A DNA stretch of 64,000 bases from Platycnemis pennipes. Its lineage: Eukaryota > Arthropoda > Insecta > Odonata > Platycnemididae. Made by a program: the position numbers and the translations under genes. The stretch covers positions 23,689,088 through 23,753,087 of the forward strand of contig OW121846.1 in assembly GCA_933228895.1 (NCBI GenBank), in the 5' to 3' direction. Each line of letters begins with the position of its first letter. Position 1 is the stretch's first letter. The notes below the pieces were generated by a model. It saw nothing but the letters and a program-made list of their open reading frames with translations. It was not told where the DNA came from and searched no databases. Positions 22,087 through 31,900 of this stretch are shown piece by piece.

Positions 22087-22716
22087 ATCCGTCAATGTTT
22101 CCCCAAATGAGACACTTATCGATAAGAACACCTGAGGGAATACATTACCAATAGGAGGTAATTACCTCGCAATCACACTTAAGTGTGATTGCAAGTTATG
22201 ATTGATTGATTAGGTGTTATTATTAGCATAATACCTGACTTTGATCAGTGTAACAATTAATATACCTACTCCTTTCTCACCGATTTTTCTGCACCAGATG
22301 AGTTGCCAGGCCCATCAGTGAATAGCACACCAGTAAGTGGGGCTTCACTGATAGGAGGTAAGCTTAGCTATCAGTTAATGATTGATTGATAAGTTGTTAT
22401 GATTGGCATAATACCTGCATTCAAGAGTAACAATTAATATTCTCCTTTCTTGCTGATGGTAGCATTGAGGAGTTGCCAGGTCCATCAGGGATAATCACAC
22501 GGATAAGAGGGTCATCACCAATGAGAGGTGAGCTTACCTACCAGTTAATGATTAATTGATCAGCTGTTATTATTGGCATAATATATACCTGCAAGCAAGT
22601 ATAACGATTAATATTCTCCTTTTTTGCTGATTTTTCAGAACCTGATGGTAGCAATGAGGAGCTGCCAGGCCCATCTGGGATATGCACACTGGTAAGAGGG
22701 CCATCTCCAATAGGAG
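22087..22716 (+). repeat. Tandem array of four mini-exons in the P-like gene
   Basis: Four consecutive exon-like blocks, each followed by a GGAG|GT donor and an intron of about 105-140 bases: 22087-22157, 22298-22357, 22463-22527 and 22639-22716. Introns share 'agttaatgattgattgat...gttattattggcataatacctgc...taacaattaatattctccttt'. Copies 2 to 4 share a peptide built on EELPGPSG and GxxPIGG and stay open in one frame; copy 1 has diverged and carries a stop in that frame. Period is 165-200 bases. This is an exon duplicated in tandem in the linker between DNA-binding and catalytic parts. Confidence 0.8.
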
Positions 22717-23234
22717 GTGAGCTTACCTACCAATAATTTATTTCAATAGAATGATCAGAAATTGACACCAGCAATTTTTTGGCAAGGAAGTTTTGAATAG
22801 AATGCTTGGGTCTTCATCATATAGTACCCATTGTTACTGCACCACCAGGTGTGACAATGAGGAAAAGTATTGTAACAGAATTATAACTTTTTGTTCTTAT
22901 CCATCAACAAGTTTATAATTGAAATATTTCACATAATGTTTCTTCTGCTAGTTACCCAAGTTGCCTCATGTTCTTCAATCTCAGAGTACCCTAACATCCT
23001 TATGCTCACATATGTACACTGTTGAGAGAATTGCTCGTCTCTGTGCTCATCATATCTCTCTTCTGTCTGATATCCATCTCTTTTTGCATAGTTCCTGTAT
23101 CACCAGTATCCTCTTGGACAATGACGGAAACACCTCGGTAATACATCAATTAATCATTTCTTAAGTGCTGCTATCTTAACTTTATCCATTTTTAATTTGA
23201 AAGTTTTCCACTGTTTTTATTGCCTTATTATTTC
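22717..23234 (+). other. Intron/linker region of the P-like gene
   Basis: No clear exon. The 67-codon frame at 22961-23164 could be a decayed linker exon but shows no known motif. Confidence 0.35.
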
Positions 23235-24122
23235 AGGCAGAAAGGTGTCCTTCGCACAATTGGTGTCTGGAAAGCAGTGGACTTGACTCTAAAAGCCAGG
23301 CATCTCTACAACATTGCCAAGCGATTGAAGAGAAGCATTCATGCATCCTCCAACAAACTCAAAAATTTCAGAGAGAGGCTAAGGGCAGCAAATGCAATAT
23401 TCAATTTTTGTCAAGGAGAACTTTTCAAAGGCATTCCACGGAGTCTCTCGCCATTTCTGTCTTGAAGGGTTAGGGAATCCTTCAGGCAAAGCAAAGGTCA
23501 CCGGTTTACTTTAGATTATAAGGTTTGGGCTCTTTCTCTCTTAAAAAGAAGTGGAAGGGACTACAACTTTTTATCTAAGTGGTTTGTGCTTCCTTCTCAA
23601 AGAACTCTTCTAAGGTTATTATCTCATCTTTCCTTCTCAACAGGCATTAATGATGACATGTTTGATCACTTGTCTGTCACTGTCAAAAAGAAAGTTGCCG
23701 ACATAGATCGACATTGCATCCTAATGTTTGATGAGATGAGTCTATCTCCCCACCTAGATTTTTTCGAGGGTTTTGAAGATTTAGGTGGTGGTGATAGGGT
23801 TCCGAAATTCGCATATAAAGCCTTAGTATTCATGGTGAGAGGGTTTAGGAGGTGGTACAAACAGCCGGTGGCTTATGTTTTCCCTTCAGGAACAATAAAG
23901 ACCCTTGATTTGATGAGATTAATTCCAGCTGTAATAAGTAAGATACTCTCTTCTGGCCTTAAAGTCACAGTATGTTATCAGGGGTCTACCAATGTTGCTG
24001 CCATTTCTCATTTCTGTGCAGAAATGAGGGCCTCCGTCCTCAGGTGTGGTGGAGAATACAGGGGAGATTACTTCTGTGTCGATGGTGTGGAGGTTATCCC
24101 CTTATTTGTTGAAGGGCATTAG
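23235..24122 (+). pseudogene. P-like transposase, N-terminal and first catalytic part
   Basis: One frame interrupted by TGA at 23463-23465. Before it: a helix-rich basic segment (RERLRAANAIFNF). After it: KGHRFTLDYKVWALSLLKRS, FLSKWFVLPSQRTLLRLL, DRHCILMFDEMSLSPHLDFF and VTVCYQGSTN. The first catalytic Asp (FDEMS) is present; TAT at 23976-23978 puts Tyr where VCDQG-type family members have Asp. The frame ends at 24120-24122 after a frameshift near 24090. Confidence 0.8.
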
Positions 24123-25630
24123 GAATGGTCTCTTGACAAAAGGTTTAAGGTTTCGTTAGCTAGGAAAAAATAAAACTGCTTCCTGGCACCATGTCATCCA
24201 ATTATATGCTATGGATAGCAAGAAGAATAGAGTGTTACGAAACCTCACGGACTACCATGTTATCCCAGACAAGATCAAAAATATGAAGATGGCATACTGT
24301 GCACAAGTTTCAAGCCAGAAGGTTTCAGGCTGTATGGGATTGCTGGCAAGTATAAGTAAGTTTCTCAGAGTGGCATATGATTGTTTCTGGATCACCTTAG
24401 ACATATTTCATGATGAGAAACTTGTTTTCACAAGAGGCTAAATGCTCACAGTGTGATGTTCAATGTATCATTTAATTTTATTTTATAACAATGTGATTAT
24501 ACATCCAACAATGTGGATAGGGTCTTGGATGGAAGAGGATGTGTTTACCCTGTCCTTGTTTTCATTCCTGTTGCTTCATAGCCCTAAACCCCATAAAATA
24601 TTTCCCTTAAATATTTCATAGCATCTGCATTACCTGGTCCCATTGTAATACCAAAAACTCAATTCTTACCTTCGTTTCTAACACAATGAATTTTCTTTCA
24701 TTCCAGATGATTCAGATGTAGACCCTTCGGCTATGGAGACTGCTGATCTTGAATTTTTTGATACCTTGTTGGACAGCATCAATGGTCGAAGCACGAATTG
24801 GAGCTATTGAATGTGCCGTGTCATGTACATCAGGACACATGGAATTTTGGGCGGAAGCTATTAGGGCCCTCGATTCCATGGTGTACATTGATAGAGAGAA
24901 GGAGATTAAGACACCCTCTATTAAGAATTGGGCAAGGACCCTAAGAAACATAATTGCACCATGGTGCAAGTTGAAGGCTAATGGGTTCCCCTACCTTTCC
25001 ACAAGGAATCTTAATCAGGATCCTGTGGAAAACAAATTTGGGTGCCTCAGGAGTCATGGGTTTTGCAACAGCAACCCAACATGCACAAATTTTGTCGGTG
25101 CATACAAGGCCCTGGTATTAAATGACATGGTCACAGTCCATTCTGTTGGGGCAAGCTGTGAAGAAGATGATTGTGAGGTGCTAGATAATCTTAGAAATTA
25201 TTTATCAATTTCTAGGCCATATAGTCCCACACAATCTGCCTCCACTGCAATGGATCCTGTATCAGGATACTCATCAAGATCCAGCAGAGGAGACATGCCC
25301 CTCAGAATGGACTGCCTCCATGGAATTAAATGCATTGGCAGTAGATGAATTGTTAAAAAAGTTTGGTCCTCAGCAGTGCCCTGAGTGTTGTAAAAAAAGT
25401 GCATTCCACCACACAGCACTCCAACTGAAGTATTTCACGATGTAGCCCAAGCTTCAGTAAATTTGATTAACAGATACCTGCCTGTTTTGTGTCACAAGGT
25501 TGGTGTTGGGGCCCACTTGAGAAAGATGGTCGAAACTTATAGAGACATTTCAGGAATAGCCTGTGATGACCATCTCCCCTCGTTCAGTGCTAAGTTTAGT
25601 AATGTATTTGTAAAGAAAGTCATCACCTAA
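24123..25630 (+). pseudogene. P-like transposase, C-terminal part
   Basis: Continues in shifted frames: LLKGIRNGLLTKGLRF (around 24105-24155, then TAG), TASWHHVIQLY and YHVIPDKIKNMKMAYCAQV, then from 24749 the best-preserved block with NLNQDPVENKFGCLRSHGF and NPTCTNFVGAYKALV (to 25348). Beyond that stop, decayed pieces CPECCKKSAFHH, CHKVGVGAHLRKMVE and SAKFSNVFVKKVIT end at TAA 25628-25630. The region 24440-24715 resembles an intron. Confidence 0.7.
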
Positions 25631-25639
25631 TGGTGCAGC

Positions 25640-27262
25640 AGCACCAAAATAACATAGAGCTATGTCATCAGAAAATCACAGCATGCTAATTTTATCTCCA
25701 TGGATATTCACTCCAGAAGACTTCTCTTTGATTGCTCATTACTTACCTTATTCTTGCTCCTTCGCAGCTGGGTCTAGATTTAATCACAGCTACTTGTTTT
25801 TTATACAACCAATGGATAGTTCTTCAGTCATTGTAGGACACCCCAATTCTCTTCAAAATTCCAAGATTTGAATTCCAATCCACGTTGTCACAAGCTTCTA
25901 AATCCACAAATTCAATGAACATCAGTTTTTTCTTCTCCATTCTCTTCTCTAGCAACAGCCTAAGGGCCAATATGGCTTGTTTTACCCTTACTTTTCCTGA
26001 ATCCGAATTGATCTTCATCCAGAAAATCCTCTGCTTTTTGTTCTATTCTTCTGCAGATGATGTGTCAATATCTTTGATGCACATGTCAGGTTATAGTTCT
26101 AAAATTTTCACATATCTCCATTCTCTTTTTTGGGAAGAGGAATGATAATGTTTTTCTCAAAGTCCCTTGATATTTCTCATGTTGCAGATGGCTTTGTAAT
26201 TATGGGTTAATGCCTTCTCTCCTGCATTTTTAATTAGTTCTGCAGGAATAGCATCAATTCCAGAAGCCTTATTCATCTGAAGGTCCCTTGCTGCGGTATC
26301 AAAGTCCTATCTTAACCCTTTCGCTGCTGTGACCGTACCTGGTACGATCGCACGGTAGGCTGCTGTGAACGTACTATTTTGTTCTCACTGTAGCGCTTTC
26401 ACTTTTCCACAGCATGTGACGAGTAGGTTTCTGGAGAGTTTGCCGCAGTGAAAGGGTTAATATTGATGCTCCCATATCACCCTTTTCAACTTTGTTTTCC
26501 TCTTCAATCACTTTCATGCTGAGATTGTTTCCGTTATATAACTCTTCCAGATATTCTTTCCATATCTTTGTTTTAAATCAAAAGTTCTCCATTCTTGTCC
26601 CTTGTGGCATTGCATCTTGCACTACGTTCCTTGGAGTAGTTCCTCACTATCCTATAGGCAGCTTCCACCTTTCCAAGTGTAAGGTTTTTGTGCATCTTTG
26701 CATAGGTACTTCATCCACATTTATCTTGCTTTCCCGGCTTGGCAACTTATTTCATTCCTTATTCTTTTGTAGCAAATCTGCCCTTCTTCTGCTCTCATAT
26801 TCTTGTACTTCTTATTTCTTCAATCACGTCTAATACTTCTTCCGTTATCCATGGCTTGTTGTTGACAAATTTTCTTATTTCAATATCTTCTTTCGTGGCT
26901 TCCTGCAGTCCATATTTAATGTTTCCCCAACGATTTTCACTGATTTCTCAGTCAGGTCCTCTTCTATGTTGTGTCCCACCGCATTTTGAAATGCCAGCTG
27001 ATGTTGAGACTCCTGCAGTGTTTCTATTTGCCATATGTTCTTCACATTTTTCTATAATTTTTTGAATTTTAGATGGCATTTCATCATCACGAAATTATTC
27101 TCGCTGTCGATGTCCGCACCCGGGTAGCTTTTGCAGTCCTTCACCTGATTCCTGAACCTCTGCTTCACTAAAATGCAGTCTATTTGAAATCTTCCCGTCT
27201 CCTGGCATTTTCCAAGTCTACCCTCTTCGGTTGTGATTTTTAAGCAATGTGTTGGCATCTTA
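25640..27262 (-). mobile_element. RTE-like non-LTR retrotransposon, decayed, 5'-truncated
   Basis: Read from 27262 to 25640. The end of the endonuclease is recognisable (RFRNQVKDCKSYPGADIDSE, LVMMKC-like, 27258-27052), then RT pieces in several frames, including VKQAILALRLLLEKRMEKKK and EFVDLEACDNVDWN (26018-25824; normally 'FVDLEKAFDNVDW'). The mobile-element MITE at 26316-26456 is inserted in it. Other fragments of the same family lie at 37310-37900 and 57600-58200, all on the minus strand. Confidence 0.75.
26316..26456. mobile_element. 141-bp piggyBac-type MITE with TTAA duplication
   Basis: TTAA at 26312-26315 and TTAA at 26457-26460 flank a unit that begins CCCTTTCGCTGCTGTGAC and ends CGCAGTGAAAGGG, inverted ends of 12-13 bases. 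Contains the short palindrome gtacctggtac. Clean insertion inside the RTE-like LINE. Confidence 0.85.
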
Positions 27263-28000
27263 TTGTGTTTTTAAATTGTCAATATGTTCCGCATGACTCC
27301 ACTAACATTGGTCATCACAATCCTCATTTATCCCACATAAGTACACCATATCATATTAAAATGGGAGTATTGTGAGATGCTGGTTCATTGAATTTGAGAT
27401 AGAAGATGGAAATTAAAGTATCATTTACTATAATAAGCATCAGAAGTGTCTGTGAAAGAAATTTTAAGATTAAAACAGCTCAGAAAGGAATGCCAAAGAA
27501 GCAGCATTGATACGTTGTTGTTTTGGACACTAGGATGCGGCAATGCTAACCTCTGATCGGATATTAGCCAGAAGAAAATAGAACATGCTCTACAAGCCAA
27601 TATAGGGTTAGGGATTGTTGATGAAATTGGTACGTGTCAATTGGCGCACAATCCAATTTCCAATGGATTGGACTGTGTCCTACAGACTTGAATGCAAGAA
27701 TTTCACATGCCAATGATGTAGTTTTGGGTGAGCTCTGACCTCACCCATTAAACCAACCTCTGGGTTGAACAGTAAGTAAATAATTAGTGCATTTAGTAGT
27801 CAAACCCCATTCCAATGATCTACTACTATGGAAGCTGTGTTGTAAATGTGAATACTTTAAAAATTTGTTCATAATGAAGTATTAAATGCATGGATATTCC
27901 TCCTGGTGAGCTAAAGAAAACAATGGATCAGCACCACATTGAGTGCAAGGCTACAGAAAGCTCAAGTCATCTGCACTATTTATAGCGGGCAAATAGGTAG
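27263..28000. other. Unassigned sequence between LINE and SINE
   Basis: No gene, element end or RNA gene recognised. Confidence 0.4.
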
Positions 28001-28004
28001 AGGT

Positions 28005-28265
28005 ATAATGTAAGGTAAGAATTTTCCAGAGAGCGGAAGAAGGGTGGAAAGAATACTAGCATGGGCATTAGCCTGCTCTCAATGAAAGGGGCCAAGGAGT
28101 CCACAATTTATGCCCATGGATGGAATTAAGAACTTTGAATGCTCTACAGAAAGCACTCATGTGGGGACCGGTCAGTGAAAAATCTCTGCCATTACCAGAA
28201 TTCTACCCCAGGCTCCTGGGATGGGAGGCCAGTACTCTAGCCACTACACTAAAATGGTCCCCTTT
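28005..28265 (-). mobile_element. tRNA-derived SINE
   Basis: Minus strand: TAGTGTAGTGGCTAGAGTAC (A-box region) then GCCTGGGGTAGAATTC (B-box-like GGTTCRAATTC, decayed), spaced as in a tRNA. The body toward 28005 resembles 16505-16550. It sits some 550 bases upstream of the CARM1 start. Confidence 0.55.
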
Positions 28266-28289
28266 TACTCAGGTTCCATTGTGTGAGTC

Positions 28290-28353
28290 AGGCCGCCTTA
28301 CACGGTACAATTTCCTCATACAAGCGTTTGTACAAAAAATTGTAACGCGTCCT
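28290..28353. mobile_element. Short Harbinger-like MITE remnant
   Basis: AGGCCGCCTTACACGGTACA is the same terminus as in the 29878-30113 element, and the sequence folds back with 'ttgtacaaaaaattgtaacgcgtcct'. About 64 bases, matching the inner half of the larger copy. Confidence 0.6.
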
Positions 28354-28399
28354 TAATAGACCTAGGTCGAACTTAGGTTGCCACTCTTTATCACCTACT

Positions 28400-28808
28400 C
28401 AGTATTGATTTCACGTTATTTCTTATTCACACTGTACCAGCGAACTTCCCCCAAAAGGATTCAGGGGAAAAGCACTTTGTGCCACAACAAATCTCGACTC
28501 CACCTTGTCTACTTTCGATTCACAGTGTTTACCACATTCATGACGTTGAACTTTGAGGTGTTTACAACATTTTGATTTGGTAGAAATGCTTCATCATGGA
28601 TCAGTTTGATCTTAATAACACAAAGCTTCAATCCAAGGAGTGTAATCTCCTTACTTCAAGTGCTTCAACCTTAATAACACTTGTTTTGCTTCAAGTGGTT
28701 TTTTGCGTTTTATCGCTCCACGTTCTTCAATTGTTCCCTCTCTCGCAAGTTCTCGTTCGCGGAATAGTAGTTTGCTTAGCAGCGCGCCCTGTCATCAAGA
28801 TCCGCAAA
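28400..28808 (+). promoter_or_regulatory. CARM1 promoter and 5' UTR region
   Basis: Directly upstream of the CARM1 start. The last 100 bases are locally CpG-rich (gttctcgttcgcggaatagt, agcagcgcgccct), unlike the AT-rich surroundings, which suits a housekeeping promoter. No TATA box at a usual distance could be identified. An upstream ATG in the same frame (28596) would add a hydrophobic 71-residue extension that is not a family feature. Confidence 0.4.
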
Positions 28809-28941
28809 ATGGCGAGGTTGTATCGGCAAGTGAGAATTTCGTGTTTAGGGCAAAATTTTCAACTGATCGATAAATTTGACTCATCTGTCGCTCTATACGT
28901 TGAATATGACCCTCAAGGTCTAAGCCTTAAAATCAAAAAAG
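28809..28941 (+). CDS. CARM1: CARM1 exon 1
   Basis: 44 codons plus one base, ending AAAAAAG|GTAATA. Encodes the first strands of the PH-like domain ([19 protein letters not shown]). Weakly conserved region; linked to exon 2 by phase (G|AT makes Asp). Confidence 0.75.
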
Positions 28942-31900
28942 GTAATATTTGTGGTGCTGTTGAGCAAATCCGTGTAAAAATGCTGGCATGACTTAGGCCG
29001 TAAACTCGTTTTTCCACATCCTTGTTTACAACATAGTATTTTGTAGGAGTGGAGTTTGTGGTTACAATTTGCAGTGTTTCACTTAATATTGTCGGCATTT
29101 GAGTATTTGTAGGTTGTGTCCATACATTTATAATCATTCAGATAAGTTGTGGAATATTCCGGTAGCTGTTAGTGAGCTTGCTATGGTGCAAATCTTATGC
29201 TCATAGGGAGGTGTTCTAATGGAGAAATGTATCCCCTCATTGCTGGTTTTTTATTATTATTTATTCGTGTGCGACGTTGGGTGTTTCCAAGTAGTATTTT
29301 ATTCATGTATATTATGGAGTTTTTATGATGAGTTTTGGTCGTGTGGTTTACATTGTATTTTTCCACTAAGGCTTGATCTTTTGAAATTACAGATAGCTAT
29401 GGGAGCAGCCAGGATCTAATGGAATTTCCTATAAATTCGGCAACAGACTGTTCTAAAGCCGGGTCGCATGGCTACTTGATAAACCTCGACTCGGAAACTC
29501 TGGTTTTCAAATTTTCTAGCGACGCCGGTAAGTTTACAGGGATGAAGTTGAATTGGCATTCATCATTTTTCCATAACACGAACGTGTCAATGGCTTTGTT
29601 TCTGCCTCTTTTTTATAGAAGTGGAATTCTCTATGCTTGGGAATGTTCTAGGAATGACATTTCTTTTAGGTCATTTCTGTATTTGCACAGCTCGTGCGCT
29701 GTGCATGCATGACATTTGATGTAAAGTATTTTCCGTTATGTTCTTTGAGAATTAGTCAAGTATTTTTTGTCATTGTGTGTTGCTTAAACTACCCAGGAAT
29801 CAGTATTTTAGTCGGCTGAAATATTGAAGTAACGCTGCACACAGACCGATTGTAAAAAATCTGGCCAAAATTAATTAAGGCCGCTTTACACGATACAATT
29901 TTTTGCACAATTTCTTGTACAAATTCTTGTATAGACTGAACGAAATTGTATGTTTGTCTGAATGGAATTAGAACACGTTGTATTTCCAGTTCAGTCATTC
30001 ATCAGACAATCGCGCAAGTTTTCGTACAATTTGCCGCTTTACACGGTACAATTTCCTCATGCAAGAGTTTGTACAAGAAATTGTACGAAAAATTGTATCG
30101 TGTAAAGCGGCCTTTACTCTGTCGTTTTCGAGTTCAACTGCGTTTTTTTCTGACGTTTTCAAGTACTTTGAGCTGCTAAACTTGATTTCGTCATTATTTT
30201 ATCGGTATCTCTTATGCATTTTGTGGGGAAAAGGAAATATAATAACTTAAAACCAGCAAAAAACTTTATTCAACAGTTCAGAATACCTTTAGAGCATTTC
30301 TTTGAATATATAGTTAGAATTATGTGTAGGAGCTAGAGTAAAATAAGAGTTTACGGTTAATAGGATAACATTAAAGATCTAATTTTTATATTCAACCTAA
30401 ATTAATTCATTATGAGTTCATAAATTGATGCACTGAATTGGTAAAATTGAAAACATTTACTCCATTAAATCATACGACGAGATCTTGTTAGGTCAAATAT
30501 TTCCATCCTTGTGTAAACCAAAATATATTTACAAAACTGTATATTTCTATCATGTGCTCTATATTTACAATTTAAAAATTAAAAATTTTTTCCACGCTTA
30601 TGTACATTTGCTAATATCTCGGCACATCAAAGGTATCAGAAACTAGCAAATAAATTTAACTTGTGGTAAATAAAGTATAGTTAGTTATTAGTTAACATTT
30701 ATTATTGAAAAACTCTCAGTAGATCTGGACACACTCCCAAAGACAACTGAATACAGCATGTGAACACAACCAGAAAATCCCCCAACGAAGGGTTCTAATA
30801 GTGCGTGCAAGCAAGCTGCAACAAGGTTTGCCAGAATGAGGCTAGAGAGTTGTAAAAGAGATCCGTGGAGTGTTACCAGGGGATTAGAGTAAGAAGAATG
30901 GACTGTAAAACCCAGAAGGGTAGGAAAGTAGACACATCTAGGAGGGCAGATTACTGCCCACTTGGCACCTGCCGCTGCACATACACGACAACACCCTCTT
31001 CTTTGCCTACCCCCAATCCCCTCCAGCCACGGCACGCCTCTTGCCTATGGGCGATTGTCAGGTCATCAGAACATTTTGTAGGGAAGGCTGATCATAAAGG
31101 AATTTCGTCTCTTCTGTCTCAATCTCATGTACACCATATGACCAAATGGTTAATGGGACGAAAGTATGTGACGGGAACAAGTACAGGAGTATTCTTGAAT
31201 TTTTGCCAATTCAGTAACCTGTTTCAATAGCTATGGGTGATATATGTGTACAACATGTATAACTTACTAAACATGCTAAACTGAAATCTCTCCTTGAATA
31301 TTTGGATATTTCACCATTTCCCCATATAGAGTCAAATGGTGGCCCCCGCGACAGCGACAATGCGACCAGGGCACTTTAGAAGAAATATAGATAGTAAAAT
31401 GAAAACTGCAAAAATCTTCAAGAATCTGCAAGAATTTTCTTCAAAAAACTTATTTATACTGTACCCTTTCATGCAGTGTAAATAACTCTGTGTCGACAGA
31501 TGTCGATGGAAACAATAATTGCCATTTAAACTTAAATTTAACTTAAAAACAGCACTTTATAAATAAAAATGTAAAGGAGTTAAAACAAACATTAAACTAT
31601 ACTCAACTCATTTTGTGCATAAAGGTAGTTTTAGTTTGTGTAAAATTTAAAAAATCCAAAATATTGCTTGGAAAATTTTCAGTGAAGATAAGAACATTTA
31701 TGTTTCTGTTGCGAAAGTTACGGCAGCCAAAATCACACTGTCATGCTATACTTTGACAGGTCGTACACATTATCCTGATATTTTGTGCTCCATGTAGTAT
31801 ACTATTTTGAATAGAACATAATAAATAGTATTTATCATCTATTTTCGCCTGCTTTACGCAAACTTCATTTTTTTATTTGGTCCCACTGTGCACTGGGATA

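Larger units (their letters stand above)
21517..25630 (+). pseudogene. P-element/THAP9-like transposase gene, multi-exon, broken
   Basis: Reads as a THAP zinc finger (exons 21517-21585 and 21817-22010), a string of near-identical mini-exons (22087-22716), then the P-type transposase core (about 23235-25630). P-superfamily proteins bind terminal DNA through the THAP C2CH finger and cut with an RNase H-like fold. Landmarks: CIVCGC and RMCIKHFEKDFF (finger), FDEMSL (first catalytic Asp), GSTN, and LSTRNLNQDPVENKFG near the C-terminus. Lesions: an extra A after the ATG at 21517, in-frame TGA at 21968 and 23463, a frameshift near 24090 and more stops beyond, plus a Tyr codon at 23976 where families carry the second catalytic Asp. 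No inverted termini were identified, so transposon versus decayed domesticated gene stays open. Confidence 0.8.

Noticed and set aside
28596..28808. Upstream in-frame start for CARM1, giving a 71-residue hydrophobic extension
   Set aside because: The extension has no counterpart in the family and lies across a probable promoter; the ATG at 28809 has a better context.
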